From assembly GCA_946613705.1 (NCBI GenBank), contig CAMOFU010000114.1:1-7579 (forward strand): a stretch of 7,579 bases of DNA, in the 5' to 3' direction. Below are positions 1 through 6,360 of the stretch, in pieces. The position numbers were made by a program, and so were the translations under genes. Position 1 is the first letter of the stretch, and each line of letters opens with the position of its first letter. The DNA comes from an uncultured Clostridia bacterium. Lineage in GTDB: Bacteria > Bacillota > Clostridia > Oscillospirales > Ruminococcaceae. The notes below the pieces were generated by a model. That model made no database searches. It was not told the DNA's origin and was given only the letters and a program-made list of their open reading frames with translations.

Positions 1-534
1 CTTCGATTTGAGGTCTACCTGATCGTAGCCCCAGCGGAAGCTCAGCCAGCCGCTCACGACGAACAGACAGGGCAGCAACGCGAACAGGATAAAGCACGCG
101 GGGTGCATCTCGCTGACATCTGCTGTATGGGCGGGAATGTCGATGAGGGGAAAGAAAAATGCGTTGATGATCTTGTGAGCGGGCAGGAAGTTGAATGCCC
201 CGCTTGCCTTGGATAACGCGAGCACCGCCGTCGAAAGCCACAACGGGGCTGCTGCTGCAAGACCTATCGCTGCGCCGAAGTCCCGACATGGCTCCGCTCC
301 GTGCAGACGCACCTTGCTCTGCGCCTTTTCGCCCTGTTTCAGTCCGTAGTCCGCCATGACCGCAAATACGGTCGCCAGCCCCACAAATCCGAACAGTATG
401 TTCCCGAACAGCCCGAAGGCCTTCGATACCGCCCAGAAAAACAGGAACACAAATATCCCCAGCAGCTCGGCTTCAAGATAGCCTCTCACCAGCCCGCCGA
501 GCAGCAGGCGCTTTTTGTTGATCGTGTGGTCCAT
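1..534 (-). CDS. Multi-pass membrane protein of unknown function (3' end outside window)
   Basis: The frame is open from an ATG at 534 to the window edge, giving the first 178 residues; the C-terminus is missing. I do not recognise the family. A short basic N-terminus (NKKR near residues 6-9) is followed by hydrophobic stretches at about 24-40, 43-61, 86-108 and 146-165, with a weaker one at about 122-132. This suggests an integral membrane protein with four or five helices. The loop at about 62-85 is charged (KQGEKAQSKVR), and a Trp-Gly-Tyr-Asp segment near 168-171 follows the last helix. The start is supported by a strong Shine-Dalgarno sequence, GGAGGTGAG (538-546). The gene begins 37 bp after the argS stop, so it is probably the last visible gene of the ddl-murI-DUF1934-argS operon. 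Membrane topology is inference from hydrophobicity; no catalytic motif is evident. Confidence 0.8.
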   Translation of the reverse strand, partial: MDHTINKKRLLLGGLVRGYLEAELLGIFVFLFFWAVSKAFGLFGNILFGFVGLATVFAVMADYGLKQGEKAQSKVRLHGAEPCRDFGAAIGLAAAAPLWLSTAVLALSKASGAFNFLPAHKIINAFFFPLIDIPAHTADVSEMHPACFILFALLPCLFVVSGWLSFRWGYDQVDLKSK

Positions 535-571
535 AGCCTCACCTCCGAACCGTATGCGTGAAGGACCGTGC

Positions 572-2344
572 TCACATCTTCTCGGGGCAGTCGATCTTGA
601 GCATACCGAGAATGTTCGCTATCACCTGCTTGACCGCCAGCGACAGTGCTATCCTTGCCTGCATCACGTTCTCCTCCTCGCCCATGATGCGGCAGTTGGT
701 ATAGAAGCGGTGATACTTGGTGGCAAGCTCCCACACATAGCGGGTGATGCGCGCGGGGTCACAGGCTTTTGCGCTCTCGTTTATCACCTGCGGAAGGGTC
801 GAGATATACTTTATCAGCTCGATCTCATCGGGCTCACCGAGGCAGCAGAGCGTGTCTGTGTCGGCGGGCTTTATCTCGATGCCCTCCTCGGCAAGACGGC
901 GCAGCACCGAGCAGATGCGGGCATGAGCGTACTGAACGTAGTAAACGGGGTTGTCCGAGCTCTGCGAGATCGCCAGCTCAAGGTCAAAGTCGAACTGCGA
1001 ATTCGGCTCGCGCAGATTGAAGAAGAAGCGTGCTGCATCTATCGGTATCTCGTCGAGCAGGGTAGAGAGGGTTATCGCCTTGCCCGAGCGCTTGGAAAGC
1101 TTGTACTTCTCGCCGCCGCGCACAAGGTTCACCATCTGCATTATCACCATGTTGAGACGCTTGGGGTCTACGCCCAGTGCCTGCATCGCCGCCTTCATCC
1201 GCGGGATATAGCCGTGGTGGTCGGCGCCTAAGATATCTATGGCGATATCATATCCGCGGGTGACGAGCTTGTTGTAGTGGTAGGCGATATCGGGCACGAA
1301 ATAGGTGGGTATGCCGTTGTCGCGGATAAGCACCCTGTCCTTCTCGTCGCCCAGCTCCGAGCTGCGGAACCAGAGTGCGCCGTCCTGCTCGTAGGTGTAG
1401 CCGCTCTCCTTCAGCCTGCCGATTATGTCCGCGACTGCGCCGTTACGGTGCAGCTCACTCTCACGGAACCACTTGTCGTATACTATGCGGTACTTTTTAA
1501 GGTCGCGCTCCAGACCGTCTATGTTCTTTGGGAGGGCATAGGCGACCAGTGCTTTTTTCACCTCATCATCGGGCTTGTCCGCAAGGTCGGTGCCGAACTC
1601 GTCGATATAGTTCTTGGCATGGGCGATGATATCGGTGCCGAGATAGACCTCCTCGGGCATGGCAAAGCGCTGACCCTCGCCGCTCTCGTTATATATCGCG
1701 GTGCAGACCTTCTCGGTGTCGCCGCCCTCGGCTTCGATAACAGCCCTGCCCTCATCGGAGGTGAGCTGCCTGAACCTGAGCATCAGCGAGAGCCCGAACT
1801 TTTCTATCTGATTGCCCGCATCGTTCACATAGAATTCTCTTGCCACGGTGTAGCCTGCCTTTTCCAGCACCGATGCCAGACAGTCGCCTATCGCGCCGCC
1901 GCGGGCATTGCCTATGTGCATCGGGCCCGTGGGGTTGGCGGATACATACTCGACCAGTACGCTTTTTCCGCGTCCCATATCGGTGCTGCCAAACTCCTCT
2001 CCCTCGGTGAGCACAGTCTTTACCGCTTCTGCGAACCACTGCTTCGAGAAGAAGAAGTTTATAAAGCCCGCTCCCGCGACCTCACACCTGTCAAAGTAGG
2101 TCCCCTCAAGGAATACTCTCCGCGCGATCTCCTCGCCTATCTTTCTCGGTGCCTGCCTGAAGGTCCTTGCGCAGACCATAGCGGTATTAGCCGACATATC
2201 GCCGTTCTTGGGGTCTGCCGGTATCTCTACGTTGAAGCCTGGTATCGGCTCGGCGGGGAACACTCCCTCTGCCACGCATTCACCCAGCGCATTCATAACA
2301 AGCTCCCTGACCTGCTGCTGTGCCTTTCTTACCAGATCAGCCAT
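572..2344 (-). CDS. argS: Arginyl-tRNA synthetase (class I)
   Basis: This cytoplasmic enzyme charges tRNA-Arg with arginine using ATP. The 590-residue protein is a normal length for ArgS. In order it shows an N-terminal tRNA-binding (Add-1) region at about 1-100; the class I HIGH signature as HIGN at 143-146 inside PTGPMHIGNARGG; the ArgS block FYVNDAGNQI (171-180); ADHHGY (374-379); a KMSKS-like loop KLSKRSG (415-421); and a C-terminal DALR anticodon-binding domain starting near VYYVQYAHAR (467-476) and ending in the family-like tail CPEKM. All expected catalytic blocks are present, so it should be active. The ATG at 2344 lies inside the end of the upstream DUF1934 gene (ATGGCTGA, 8-bp overlap) and is preceded by GGAGGG, which points to translational coupling. 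A DUF1934 gene directly upstream of argS is the arrangement known from Bacillus subtilis (ywiB-argS). Confidence 0.98.
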   Translation of the reverse strand: MADLVRKAQQQVRELVMNALGECVAEGVFPAEPIPGFNVEIPADPKNGDMSANTAMVCARTFRQAPRKIGEEIARRVFLEGTYFDRCEVAGAGFINFFFSKQWFAEAVKTVLTEGEEFGSTDMGRGKSVLVEYVSANPTGPMHIGNARGGAIGDCLASVLEKAGYTVAREFYVNDAGNQIEKFGLSLMLRFRQLTSDEGRAVIEAEGGDTEKVCTAIYNESGEGQRFAMPEEVYLGTDIIAHAKNYIDEFGTDLADKPDDEVKKALVAYALPKNIDGLERDLKKYRIVYDKWFRESELHRNGAVADIIGRLKESGYTYEQDGALWFRSSELGDEKDRVLIRDNGIPTYFVPDIAYHYNKLVTRGYDIAIDILGADHHGYIPRMKAAMQALGVDPKRLNMVIMQMVNLVRGGEKYKLSKRSGKAITLSTLLDEIPIDAARFFFNLREPNSQFDFDLELAISQSSDNPVYYVQYAHARICSVLRRLAEEGIEIKPADTDTLCCLGEPDEIELIKYISTLPQVINESAKACDPARITRYVWELATKYHRFYTNCRIMGEEENVMQARIALSLAVKQVIANILGMLKIDCPEKM

Positions 2345-2789
2345 TTGATGATCCCTCCGTATTCTTTATCGGCTTGACACCGATGTTTATTTCAAAATCT
2401 CCCGCATACTCGGCATTGATCTCGAGCGTATATCCTGCTGCGAGACTTCCGCCGTTTACGTTCATATCGGATTCTACCTTCTTAGCCTGCACACCTACCG
2501 TGAAGCTGCCGTAAGGCGTATTGTAATGGCAGTAATGCTTTTTGCCAAGCTCTATCACAAGATCCGAGGTGGTGGTGCCCGTTCGGTCGAGCATCACCGT
2601 GCTGCCGTTCTCTACACGGACAGTAGTGGTCGTACCCTCGAGCCCTGTCATTTCAGACTCCTCGTAGGATATCTCGTAGAAGTCGTCTTCATATCTCAGA
2701 GTCCCCTCGGTCATAAGCTCTATCCTGTTCTTGTTCTCGCCGTCAGATTCTATGCTGACAAGTGAGATGAGCACGTTTTTCTTCTTCAA
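2337..2789 (-). CDS. DUF1934 family protein (YwiB-like beta-barrel)
   Basis: This is a 150-residue member of DUF1934, a small predicted beta-barrel family of unknown function found in Firmicutes. Family features are visible: TEG at 27-29, the conserved core YEISYEESEMTGLEGT (38-53), a TTVRVE strand (55-60), LDRTG (67-71), TPYG (91-94) and alternating hydrophobic strands to the C-terminus (YTLEINAEYAGDFEINIGVKP). I chose the TTG at 2789 because AAAGGAG (2798-2804) sits 8 nt upstream. An upstream in-frame TTG at 2807 would add six residues but would place the Shine-Dalgarno inside the coding sequence. The gene starts 36 bp after the murI stop and overlaps argS by 8 bp. The pairing with argS matches B. 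subtilis ywiB-argS. The family assignment is firm; no biochemical role can be read from the sequence. Confidence 0.92.
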   Translation of the reverse strand: MKKKNVLISLVSIESDGENKNRIELMTEGTLRYEDDFYEISYEESEMTGLEGTTTTVRVENGSTVMLDRTGTTTSDLVIELGKKHYCHYNTPYGSFTVGVQAKKVESDMNVNGGSLAAGYTLEINAEYAGDFEINIGVKPIKNTEGSSNG

Positions 2790-2797
2790 TGATACAG

Positions 2798-2804
2798 CTC
2801 CTTT
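2798..2804 (-). promoter_or_regulatory. Ribosome binding site that fixes the DUF1934 start
   Basis: AAAGGAG on the minus strand lies 8 nt before the TTG at 2789, an ideal spacing. It overlaps the second and third codons of the longer alternative frame starting at TTG 2807, which itself has no good Shine-Dalgarno. The shorter start is therefore preferred. Confidence 0.8.
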
Positions 2805-2825
2805 CAAGTCACGGCCGTGTGCCTG

Positions 2826-3641
2826 TTATTTTACCGAGCAGGCAGAGATCGTGATATTATCCTTGTGACCCAGAAAGGTCTCAACATTCTCGGAAAACAG
2901 CTCCTCGCTGTCGGTGCAGTAAAGGGTGATCCTTCCGTGCTCCTTGCGCTGTGCGGCCTCGCCGCTCGAGATAAGCGTTCTCTCGGCATACTTTGCTATC
3001 TCCGCTCCCGAGGATATCAGTCTCACATTATCCCCCATAACGCTGCTTATCACGCCCTCAAGGTGCGGATAATGGGTGCAGCCGAGTATCAGCGTATCCA
3101 CGCCCTCGCGCTTCATATCCTCGAGATACTCCCGTGCTATCATCAGAGCCACGGGGTCGTCCTTCGCGGTATAGCCGTTCTCTACCAGCGGGACGAACAT
3201 GGGGCAGGCCTTTGAGAATACCTTTATATCGCTCCTTATCTCCCGTATCGCCTTGCCGTAGCAGCCCGAGCGGATAGTGGCGGGCGTGCCGATAACGCCG
3301 ATCCTCTTATTGAGCGTTTCGGCGCAGGCAGCCGAAACGGTGGGATAGATAACACCGCTGTAGGAGCTCACGCTGCTGTTCTCAAACAGCGGCCGCGACA
3401 TCAGCACCGAGGAAACGGTACCGCAGGCGATAAGTATCATCTTCACATTGAAGCGTTCAAGGAAGGCGATATCCTCCCTTGCATAGCGGGCGATGGTATC
3501 GACGCTCTTTGTGCCGTAGGGCACACGCGCCGTATCGCCAAGATAGATTATATCCTCGTGCGGCATCAGGCGGGTAAGCTCCTTAACGCAGGTCAGACCG
3601 CCGACTCCCGAGTCGAACACTCCGATCGCAAGCTCACTCAT
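2826..3641 (-). CDS. murI: Glutamate racemase
   Basis: This enzyme interconverts L- and D-glutamate in the cytoplasm without a cofactor and supplies D-Glu for peptidoglycan stem peptides. The 271-residue length is normal. Family blocks: GVFDSGVGGLT (7-17, with D10 and S11), YLGDTARVPYGTKS (33-46), the first catalytic cysteine C73 in LIACGTVSS (70-78), IGVIGTPAT (114-122), and the second catalytic cysteine C188 with H190 in LILGCTHYPHL (184-194). The usual first-cysteine motif is CNT; here it is CGT, so Gly74 replaces an Asn that normally sits in the substrate pocket. Both cysteines remain, so I still expect racemase activity. The ATG at 3641 overlaps the ddl stop by 8 bp (ATGAGTGA) with a purine-rich GGGGGT stretch upstream, suggesting coupling to ddl. 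Aspartate racemase is the nearest alternative, but the GCTHYP block and the wall-gene context favour MurI. Confidence 0.95.
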   Translation of the reverse strand: MSELAIGVFDSGVGGLTCVKELTRLMPHEDIIYLGDTARVPYGTKSVDTIARYAREDIAFLERFNVKMILIACGTVSSVLMSRPLFENSSVSSYSGVIYPTVSAACAETLNKRIGVIGTPATIRSGCYGKAIREIRSDIKVFSKACPMFVPLVENGYTAKDDPVALMIAREYLEDMKREGVDTLILGCTHYPHLEGVISSVMGDNVRLISSGAEIAKYAERTLISSGEAAQRKEHGRITLYCTDSEELFSENVETFLGHKDNITISACSVK

Positions 3642-4716
3642 AGTCTACCCCCGCCCTTTCAAGCGCAAGCTTTATAAGTCTGTCCTCCTGCTCCTCGCAG
3701 GGAATTCCTATATTTTCCATAAGCTTCGGGTACATACTTATCGCTGTATGCCCGGGCATGGTATTGATCTCGTTGAGTATCACGCTTCCGTCGTCGGCAA
3801 GGAAAAAGTCCACCCTTGCCAGTCCCTCGCAGCCGAGAGCCTTGTAGCCCTTAACGGCTGTCTCTCTGATCTCCTCGCGCTTGCCGTCGTCTATATCTGC
3901 GGGAATGATCGTCTGCGAGCCGAGATCCTTATACTTCGCATCGAAGTCATAGAACTCGCACGCCGATCTGATCTCGCCGACATCGGAGGCAAAAGGCTTG
4001 GTATTTCCCATTACGGCACACTCTATCTCACGTCCCGAGATGCCCTCCTCGACGATGACCTTCTTGTCATGCACGAACGCGAGCTTGATGCCGCGCTCCA
4101 GCTGCTCACGGTCCTTCACCTTGCTTATGCCGACCGAGGAGCCGCAGTTGCAGGGCTTTACGAACATAGGATAAGCAAGCTTCTCCTCCATCTCGTCAAG
4201 CTTTTCGCCGAGCTTCTCGTCCAGCTCGCTGCGGAGTATGCGCACCCATTTGGCAGTGCTGATGCCGTTCGCTTCGAGAACGGTGTGAGTGGTGTCCTTA
4301 TCCATGCACATAGCCGAGGAAAGCAGGTCGCAGCCGACATACGGCAGGCCTGCCAGCTCGAGCAGCCCCTGAAGCGTGCCGTCCTCGCCGCCTCTTCCGT
4401 GCAGCACGGGGAACACGCAGTCCACCTTCAGGCTCACAGCCTCGCCGTCGCGTTCAAAGATGATAAAGCCCTTGTGGAGCGGGTCGGGGCTGAGTATGCA
4501 GGGAACATTGTCGGGGTGCCTTTCCCACTCGCCCGTACTGATAAGGCTGACATCGCCCTGATATCTGAACCAGTGTCCCTTCTTGGTGATGCCGACAGTT
4601 ACAACGTCATACTTATCCTTCGGGATACAGCCGATAACGTGTACTGCGGATATCAGCGAGATATCGTGTTCATTCGATCTTCCGCCGAAGATCACGGCTA
4701 CTTTAAGCTTTGCCAT
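3634..4716 (-). CDS. ddl: D-alanine--D-alanine ligase
   Basis: This ATP-grasp enzyme joins two D-Ala molecules to make the terminal dipeptide of the peptidoglycan precursor; it acts in the cytoplasm. The 360-residue protein shows the N-terminal block VIFGGRSNEHDISLISA (8-24, with E16), HGRGGEDGTLQG (106-117), the ATP-grasp lysine region MFVKPCNCGSSVGIS (184-198), the omega-loop motif FYDFDAKYKD (255-264), and metal ligands D303, E316 and N318 in RVDFFL and NEINTMPG. The Tyr at 262 matches the Tyr of E. coli DdlB (Tyr216) whose change to Phe allows D-Ala-D-Lac formation, so an ordinary D-Ala-D-Ala product is expected. I chose ATG 4716 because MAKLKVAVIFGG is the normal family N-terminus. A longer in-frame extension to 4833 would run across the promoter. 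The ribosome binding site is modest (GAAGGG, about 12 nt upstream). This is the first gene of its operon and overlaps murI by 8 bp. Confidence 0.96.
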   Translation of the reverse strand: MAKLKVAVIFGGRSNEHDISLISAVHVIGCIPKDKYDVVTVGITKKGHWFRYQGDVSLISTGEWERHPDNVPCILSPDPLHKGFIIFERDGEAVSLKVDCVFPVLHGRGGEDGTLQGLLELAGLPYVGCDLLSSAMCMDKDTTHTVLEANGISTAKWVRILRSELDEKLGEKLDEMEEKLAYPMFVKPCNCGSSVGISKVKDREQLERGIKLAFVHDKKVIVEEGISGREIECAVMGNTKPFASDVGEIRSACEFYDFDAKYKDLGSQTIIPADIDDGKREEIRETAVKGYKALGCEGLARVDFFLADDGSVILNEINTMPGHTAISMYPKLMENIGIPCEEQEDRLIKLALERAGVDYE

Positions 4717-4746
4717 AAAAATACATCGCCCTTCAAAGTAATTGCT

Positions 4747-4770
4747 GACCGACAGCTCCTGCTGCCGACC
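4747..4770 (-). promoter_or_regulatory. Stem-loop at the 5' end of the ddl mRNA leader
   Basis: In the minus-strand transcript, GGUCGGCAGC (from 4770) pairs along its whole length with GCUGUCGGUC (ending at 4747), giving 10 continuous pairs, three of them G-U, closed by the 4-nt loop AGGA. It begins only a few bases after the transcription start predicted from the -10 at 4781-4786. It has no U-tract after it, so it is not an intrinsic terminator. A 5'-proximal hairpin of this type often protects mRNA from 5'-end-dependent decay; that role here is inference. The loop and the base after it read AGGAG, which is Shine-Dalgarno-like, but no suitable start codon follows at the right distance. Confidence 0.55.
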
Positions 4771-4780
4771 ACATTCTATT

Positions 4781-4809
4781 ATTATAACACACTTTATTCC
4801 GTAATGCAA
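4781..4809 (-). promoter_or_regulatory. SigA-type promoter of the ddl-murI-argS operon
   Basis: On the minus strand a perfect -10 TATAAT (4781-4786) carries an extended TGT just upstream and lies 17 bp from a weak -35 TTGCAT (4804-4809). The surrounding 4771-4830 stretch is much richer in A/T than the genes on either side. The predicted start is near 4774, giving a leader of about 58 nt before the ddl ATG. The -35 lies only 36 bp beyond the stop of the upstream gene, and I see no good terminator between them (4810-4845), so some read-through is likely. Confidence 0.8.
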
Positions 4810-4845
4810 GAAATAATTCTGAACTGAGCGCAAATGTCGGATATC

Positions 4846-5544
4846 CTACTCCTTAATAAACATTATATTGCTGAACACCGTGCCTGCCTGATGAATATAG
4901 GCGAGGTAGTCTGCCCAGTCGATATAATACCGCTCGCCCCAGGAGGATATCTCGAGCAGCGTTTTTTCGTCCGTTTCGATCACTGCGGTAACTGTCACAT
5001 AATGGTCGCTGACCGTGCCGCTGCGCCATGAGGGGAGCGTGAGCCTGCCGTCCCTGCCGCGGATATAGAAGGTGACCCCCGTTATCCCGCGTTTTTTGAA
5101 AAACAGCTTTGGCCCCGCCGAGATAGTAACGGGGATATCCCGCGAGAGCATATCCCTGATGCGCGGGAGCATTTTCTTTTTCGAGAAGCACCACCGCGCC
5201 TTGTACGGCAGCCCCGCCTGTCTGAGCCTGCTGCGCATACCGAGCGCCATGCTTATCCCGTTGAGCCCCAGCCTTTTGCGCACCCTGAGCTGTCCTTTTC
5301 CGAGCGAGCGGACGAATTCGAGATATTCATTTTGGTCGAGCTTGGTGCGGCCGCTTTTATAGAGCAGTATATCGGCGCAGGAGATGAGCCCGCAGCCCAT
5401 CGGCGCGATGCTGCCGTCGGAGCTGCCGAACCAGCCCTGATCGCCGCCGTATGACCACCCGTCGGGCATAGTCTTTGAAATGCGGCGTGCATAGCAGTTG
5501 ACCCTGACGAAGCTGCTTCTGAGCCCTGTTCTCTTTTCGGTCAT
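4846..5544 (-). CDS. Putative papain/C39-like cysteine peptidase-fold protein
   Basis: This is a 232-residue soluble protein without a signal peptide; I do not recognise an exact family. Three features suggest a papain-like fold. There is a Gly-Cys-Gly motif at 50-52 in APMGCGLISCADILLY, placed like the nucleophile at the start of a helix in C39-like peptidases. An upstream Gln (Q36 in GGDQGWFGSS) could serve as an oxyanion-hole residue. A His in a beta-strand context (SDHYVTVTAVI, H181) is followed about 20 residues later by ISSWGERYYIDW (199-210), resembling the NSWG motif of papain-type enzymes, although the first position is Ser instead of Asn. The middle section is basic (RKRLGLN, FSKKK, FFKKRG). 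The ATG at 5544 overlaps the hisA stop by 4 bp (ATGA) and has GGAGG 7 nt upstream, so it is translated with hisA. Activity is unproven; a non-catalytic or transferase member of the fold is possible. Confidence 0.6.
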   Translation of the reverse strand: MTEKRTGLRSSFVRVNCYARRISKTMPDGWSYGGDQGWFGSSDGSIAPMGCGLISCADILLYKSGRTKLDQNEYLEFVRSLGKGQLRVRKRLGLNGISMALGMRSRLRQAGLPYKARWCFSKKKMLPRIRDMLSRDIPVTISAGPKLFFKKRGITGVTFYIRGRDGRLTLPSWRSGTVSDHYVTVTAVIETDEKTLLEISSWGERYYIDWADYLAYIHQAGTVFSNIMFIKE

Positions 5545-6323
5545 TGTCTGTCCTCCGCGTAGCGGGCGACCTTCTCAAACGGCATATCTCCGCCGAAGAT
5601 ATCCAGCGCCGAGCCGACCGTGAAATCCACTCTGCCGCGGCCGAGCTCATAAAGCCTGTCAAGGTCATCGAAGGAGCTTATGCCCCCCGCATAGGTCGAT
5701 GGGAACACGAACCGCCCCAGCTCGGAGGCTACGGCAGTTTCAATGCCTGCCTGCCTGCCCTCGACATCGACCGCGTGAACGAGCAGCTCGGCGCAGAACT
5801 CGGAAAAATACGCGAGCGTGTCGGCAGAGAACTCTGTCTCGGTGAAGCGCTGCCAGCGGTCGGTAACGATGTAATAGCTTCTCCTGTCGGCACGGTATCG
5901 GCAGCTGAGGTCGAGGACTATATGCTCTCTGCCCACTGCCTGCACCAGCCTTTTCAGATTGTCGGCTATCACCTGTCCGTCCCTGAAAACGTAGCTCGTC
6001 ACGATGACGTGCGAGGCTCCCATATCAAGGAACCGTGCGGCATTGTCGGCATTCACCCCGCCGCCTATCTGCATACCGCCCTCAAAGGCTTTGAGCGCGG
6101 AGCGTGCCTGTTCGCAGTCGGCCTCGTATTCGGGTGTGCCTGCGGGGTCGAGCAGGATTATATGTCCGCCCGTCAGCCCGAAGCTGCGGTAGAGCTCGCC
6201 GTAATAGGCACCGCACATTTTGGATACAAAGTTTTCCTTTGCGGATCCGCCGTCTCTGAGCGTTCCGCCGACGATCTGCTTTACGCTCCCGCCGTGGATA
6301 TCTATACATGGTCTGAATCTCAT
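5541..6323 (-). CDS. hisA: Phosphoribosylformimino-AICAR ribotide isomerase, eukaryotic (HIS6) type
   Basis: HisA catalyses an Amadori rearrangement of ProFAR to PRFAR, the fourth step of histidine synthesis, in the cytoplasm. The 260-residue TIM barrel resembles the yeast/plant HIS6 type more than ordinary bacterial HisA. Visible blocks are MRFRPCIDIHGGSVKQIVGG (1-20), ENFVS (30-34), LTGGHIILLD (50-59), GGMQIGGGVN (82-91), DMGASHVIVTSYVF (100-113), HIVLDLSCR (134-142), YYIVTDRWQRFT (150-161), ELLVHAVDVEG (179-189) and YAGGISSFDDL (211-221). D8 and D138 are the likely acid/base pair, and GGGVN and AGGIS form the phosphate loops. The start at 6323 is chosen because AAGGAGGAAA lies just upstream and MRFRPCIDIHGG is the family N-terminus; a longer in-frame reading to 6371 overlaps the preceding gene. 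The neighbours are a lipoprotein and a peptidase-like gene, not histidine genes. Confidence 0.92.
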   Translation of the reverse strand: MRFRPCIDIHGGSVKQIVGGTLRDGGSAKENFVSKMCGAYYGELYRSFGLTGGHIILLDPAGTPEYEADCEQARSALKAFEGGMQIGGGVNADNAARFLDMGASHVIVTSYVFRDGQVIADNLKRLVQAVGREHIVLDLSCRYRADRRSYYIVTDRWQRFTETEFSADTLAYFSEFCAELLVHAVDVEGRQAGIETAVASELGRFVFPSTYAGGISSFDDLDRLYELGRGRVDFTVGSALDIFGGDMPFEKVARYAEDRQ

Positions 6324-6324
6324 A

Positions 6325-6334
6325 TTTCCTCCTT
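6325..6334 (-). promoter_or_regulatory. Strong ribosome binding site of hisA
   Basis: AAGGAGGAAA on the minus strand is a near-perfect Shine-Dalgarno immediately upstream of ATG 6323. It decides in favour of this start over an in-frame alternative at 6371, which would lie inside the end of the lipoprotein gene. Confidence 0.85.
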
Positions 6335-6360
6335 GCTGCTTGCTGCCGACCGAATACTGC

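Noticed and set aside
1277..2377. Long plus-strand open frame (366 residues) opposite argS
   Set aside because: It lies antisense to a full, motif-complete ArgS, has no ribosome binding site of note, and its translation shows no family motif. High GC at third positions creates such shadows.
2810..2819. Perfect 10-bp palindrome CACGGCCGTG between murI and DUF1934
   Set aside because: With no loop it cannot form a stable RNA stem. It has no U-tract and no promoter beside it, and a palindrome this short is easily due to chance in GC-rich DNA.
4717..4780. T-box or amino-acid riboswitch ahead of the argS-containing operon
   Set aside because: The leader is only about 58 nt and lacks a T-box core sequence, specifier stem and terminator.
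3748..4827. Long plus-strand open frame (359 residues) opposite ddl
   Set aside because: It is antisense to ddl and runs through the ddl promoter. The translation has no recognisable domain.
4717..4833. N-terminal extension of ddl to 4833
   Set aside because: It would translate the promoter and leader stem-loop. MAKLKVAVIFGG at 4716 is the normal family start.
4810..4845. Possible terminator between the 232-residue gene and the ddl promoter
   Set aside because: I could not find a stem followed by a U-rich run; the sequence is A/T-rich but unstructured.
6341..6351. 11-bp match (TGCTGCCGACC) shared by the hisA leader and the ddl leader at 4760-4770
   Set aside because: Several exact 11-mers are expected by chance in a window this size. 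In the hisA leader it is not part of a comparable stem.
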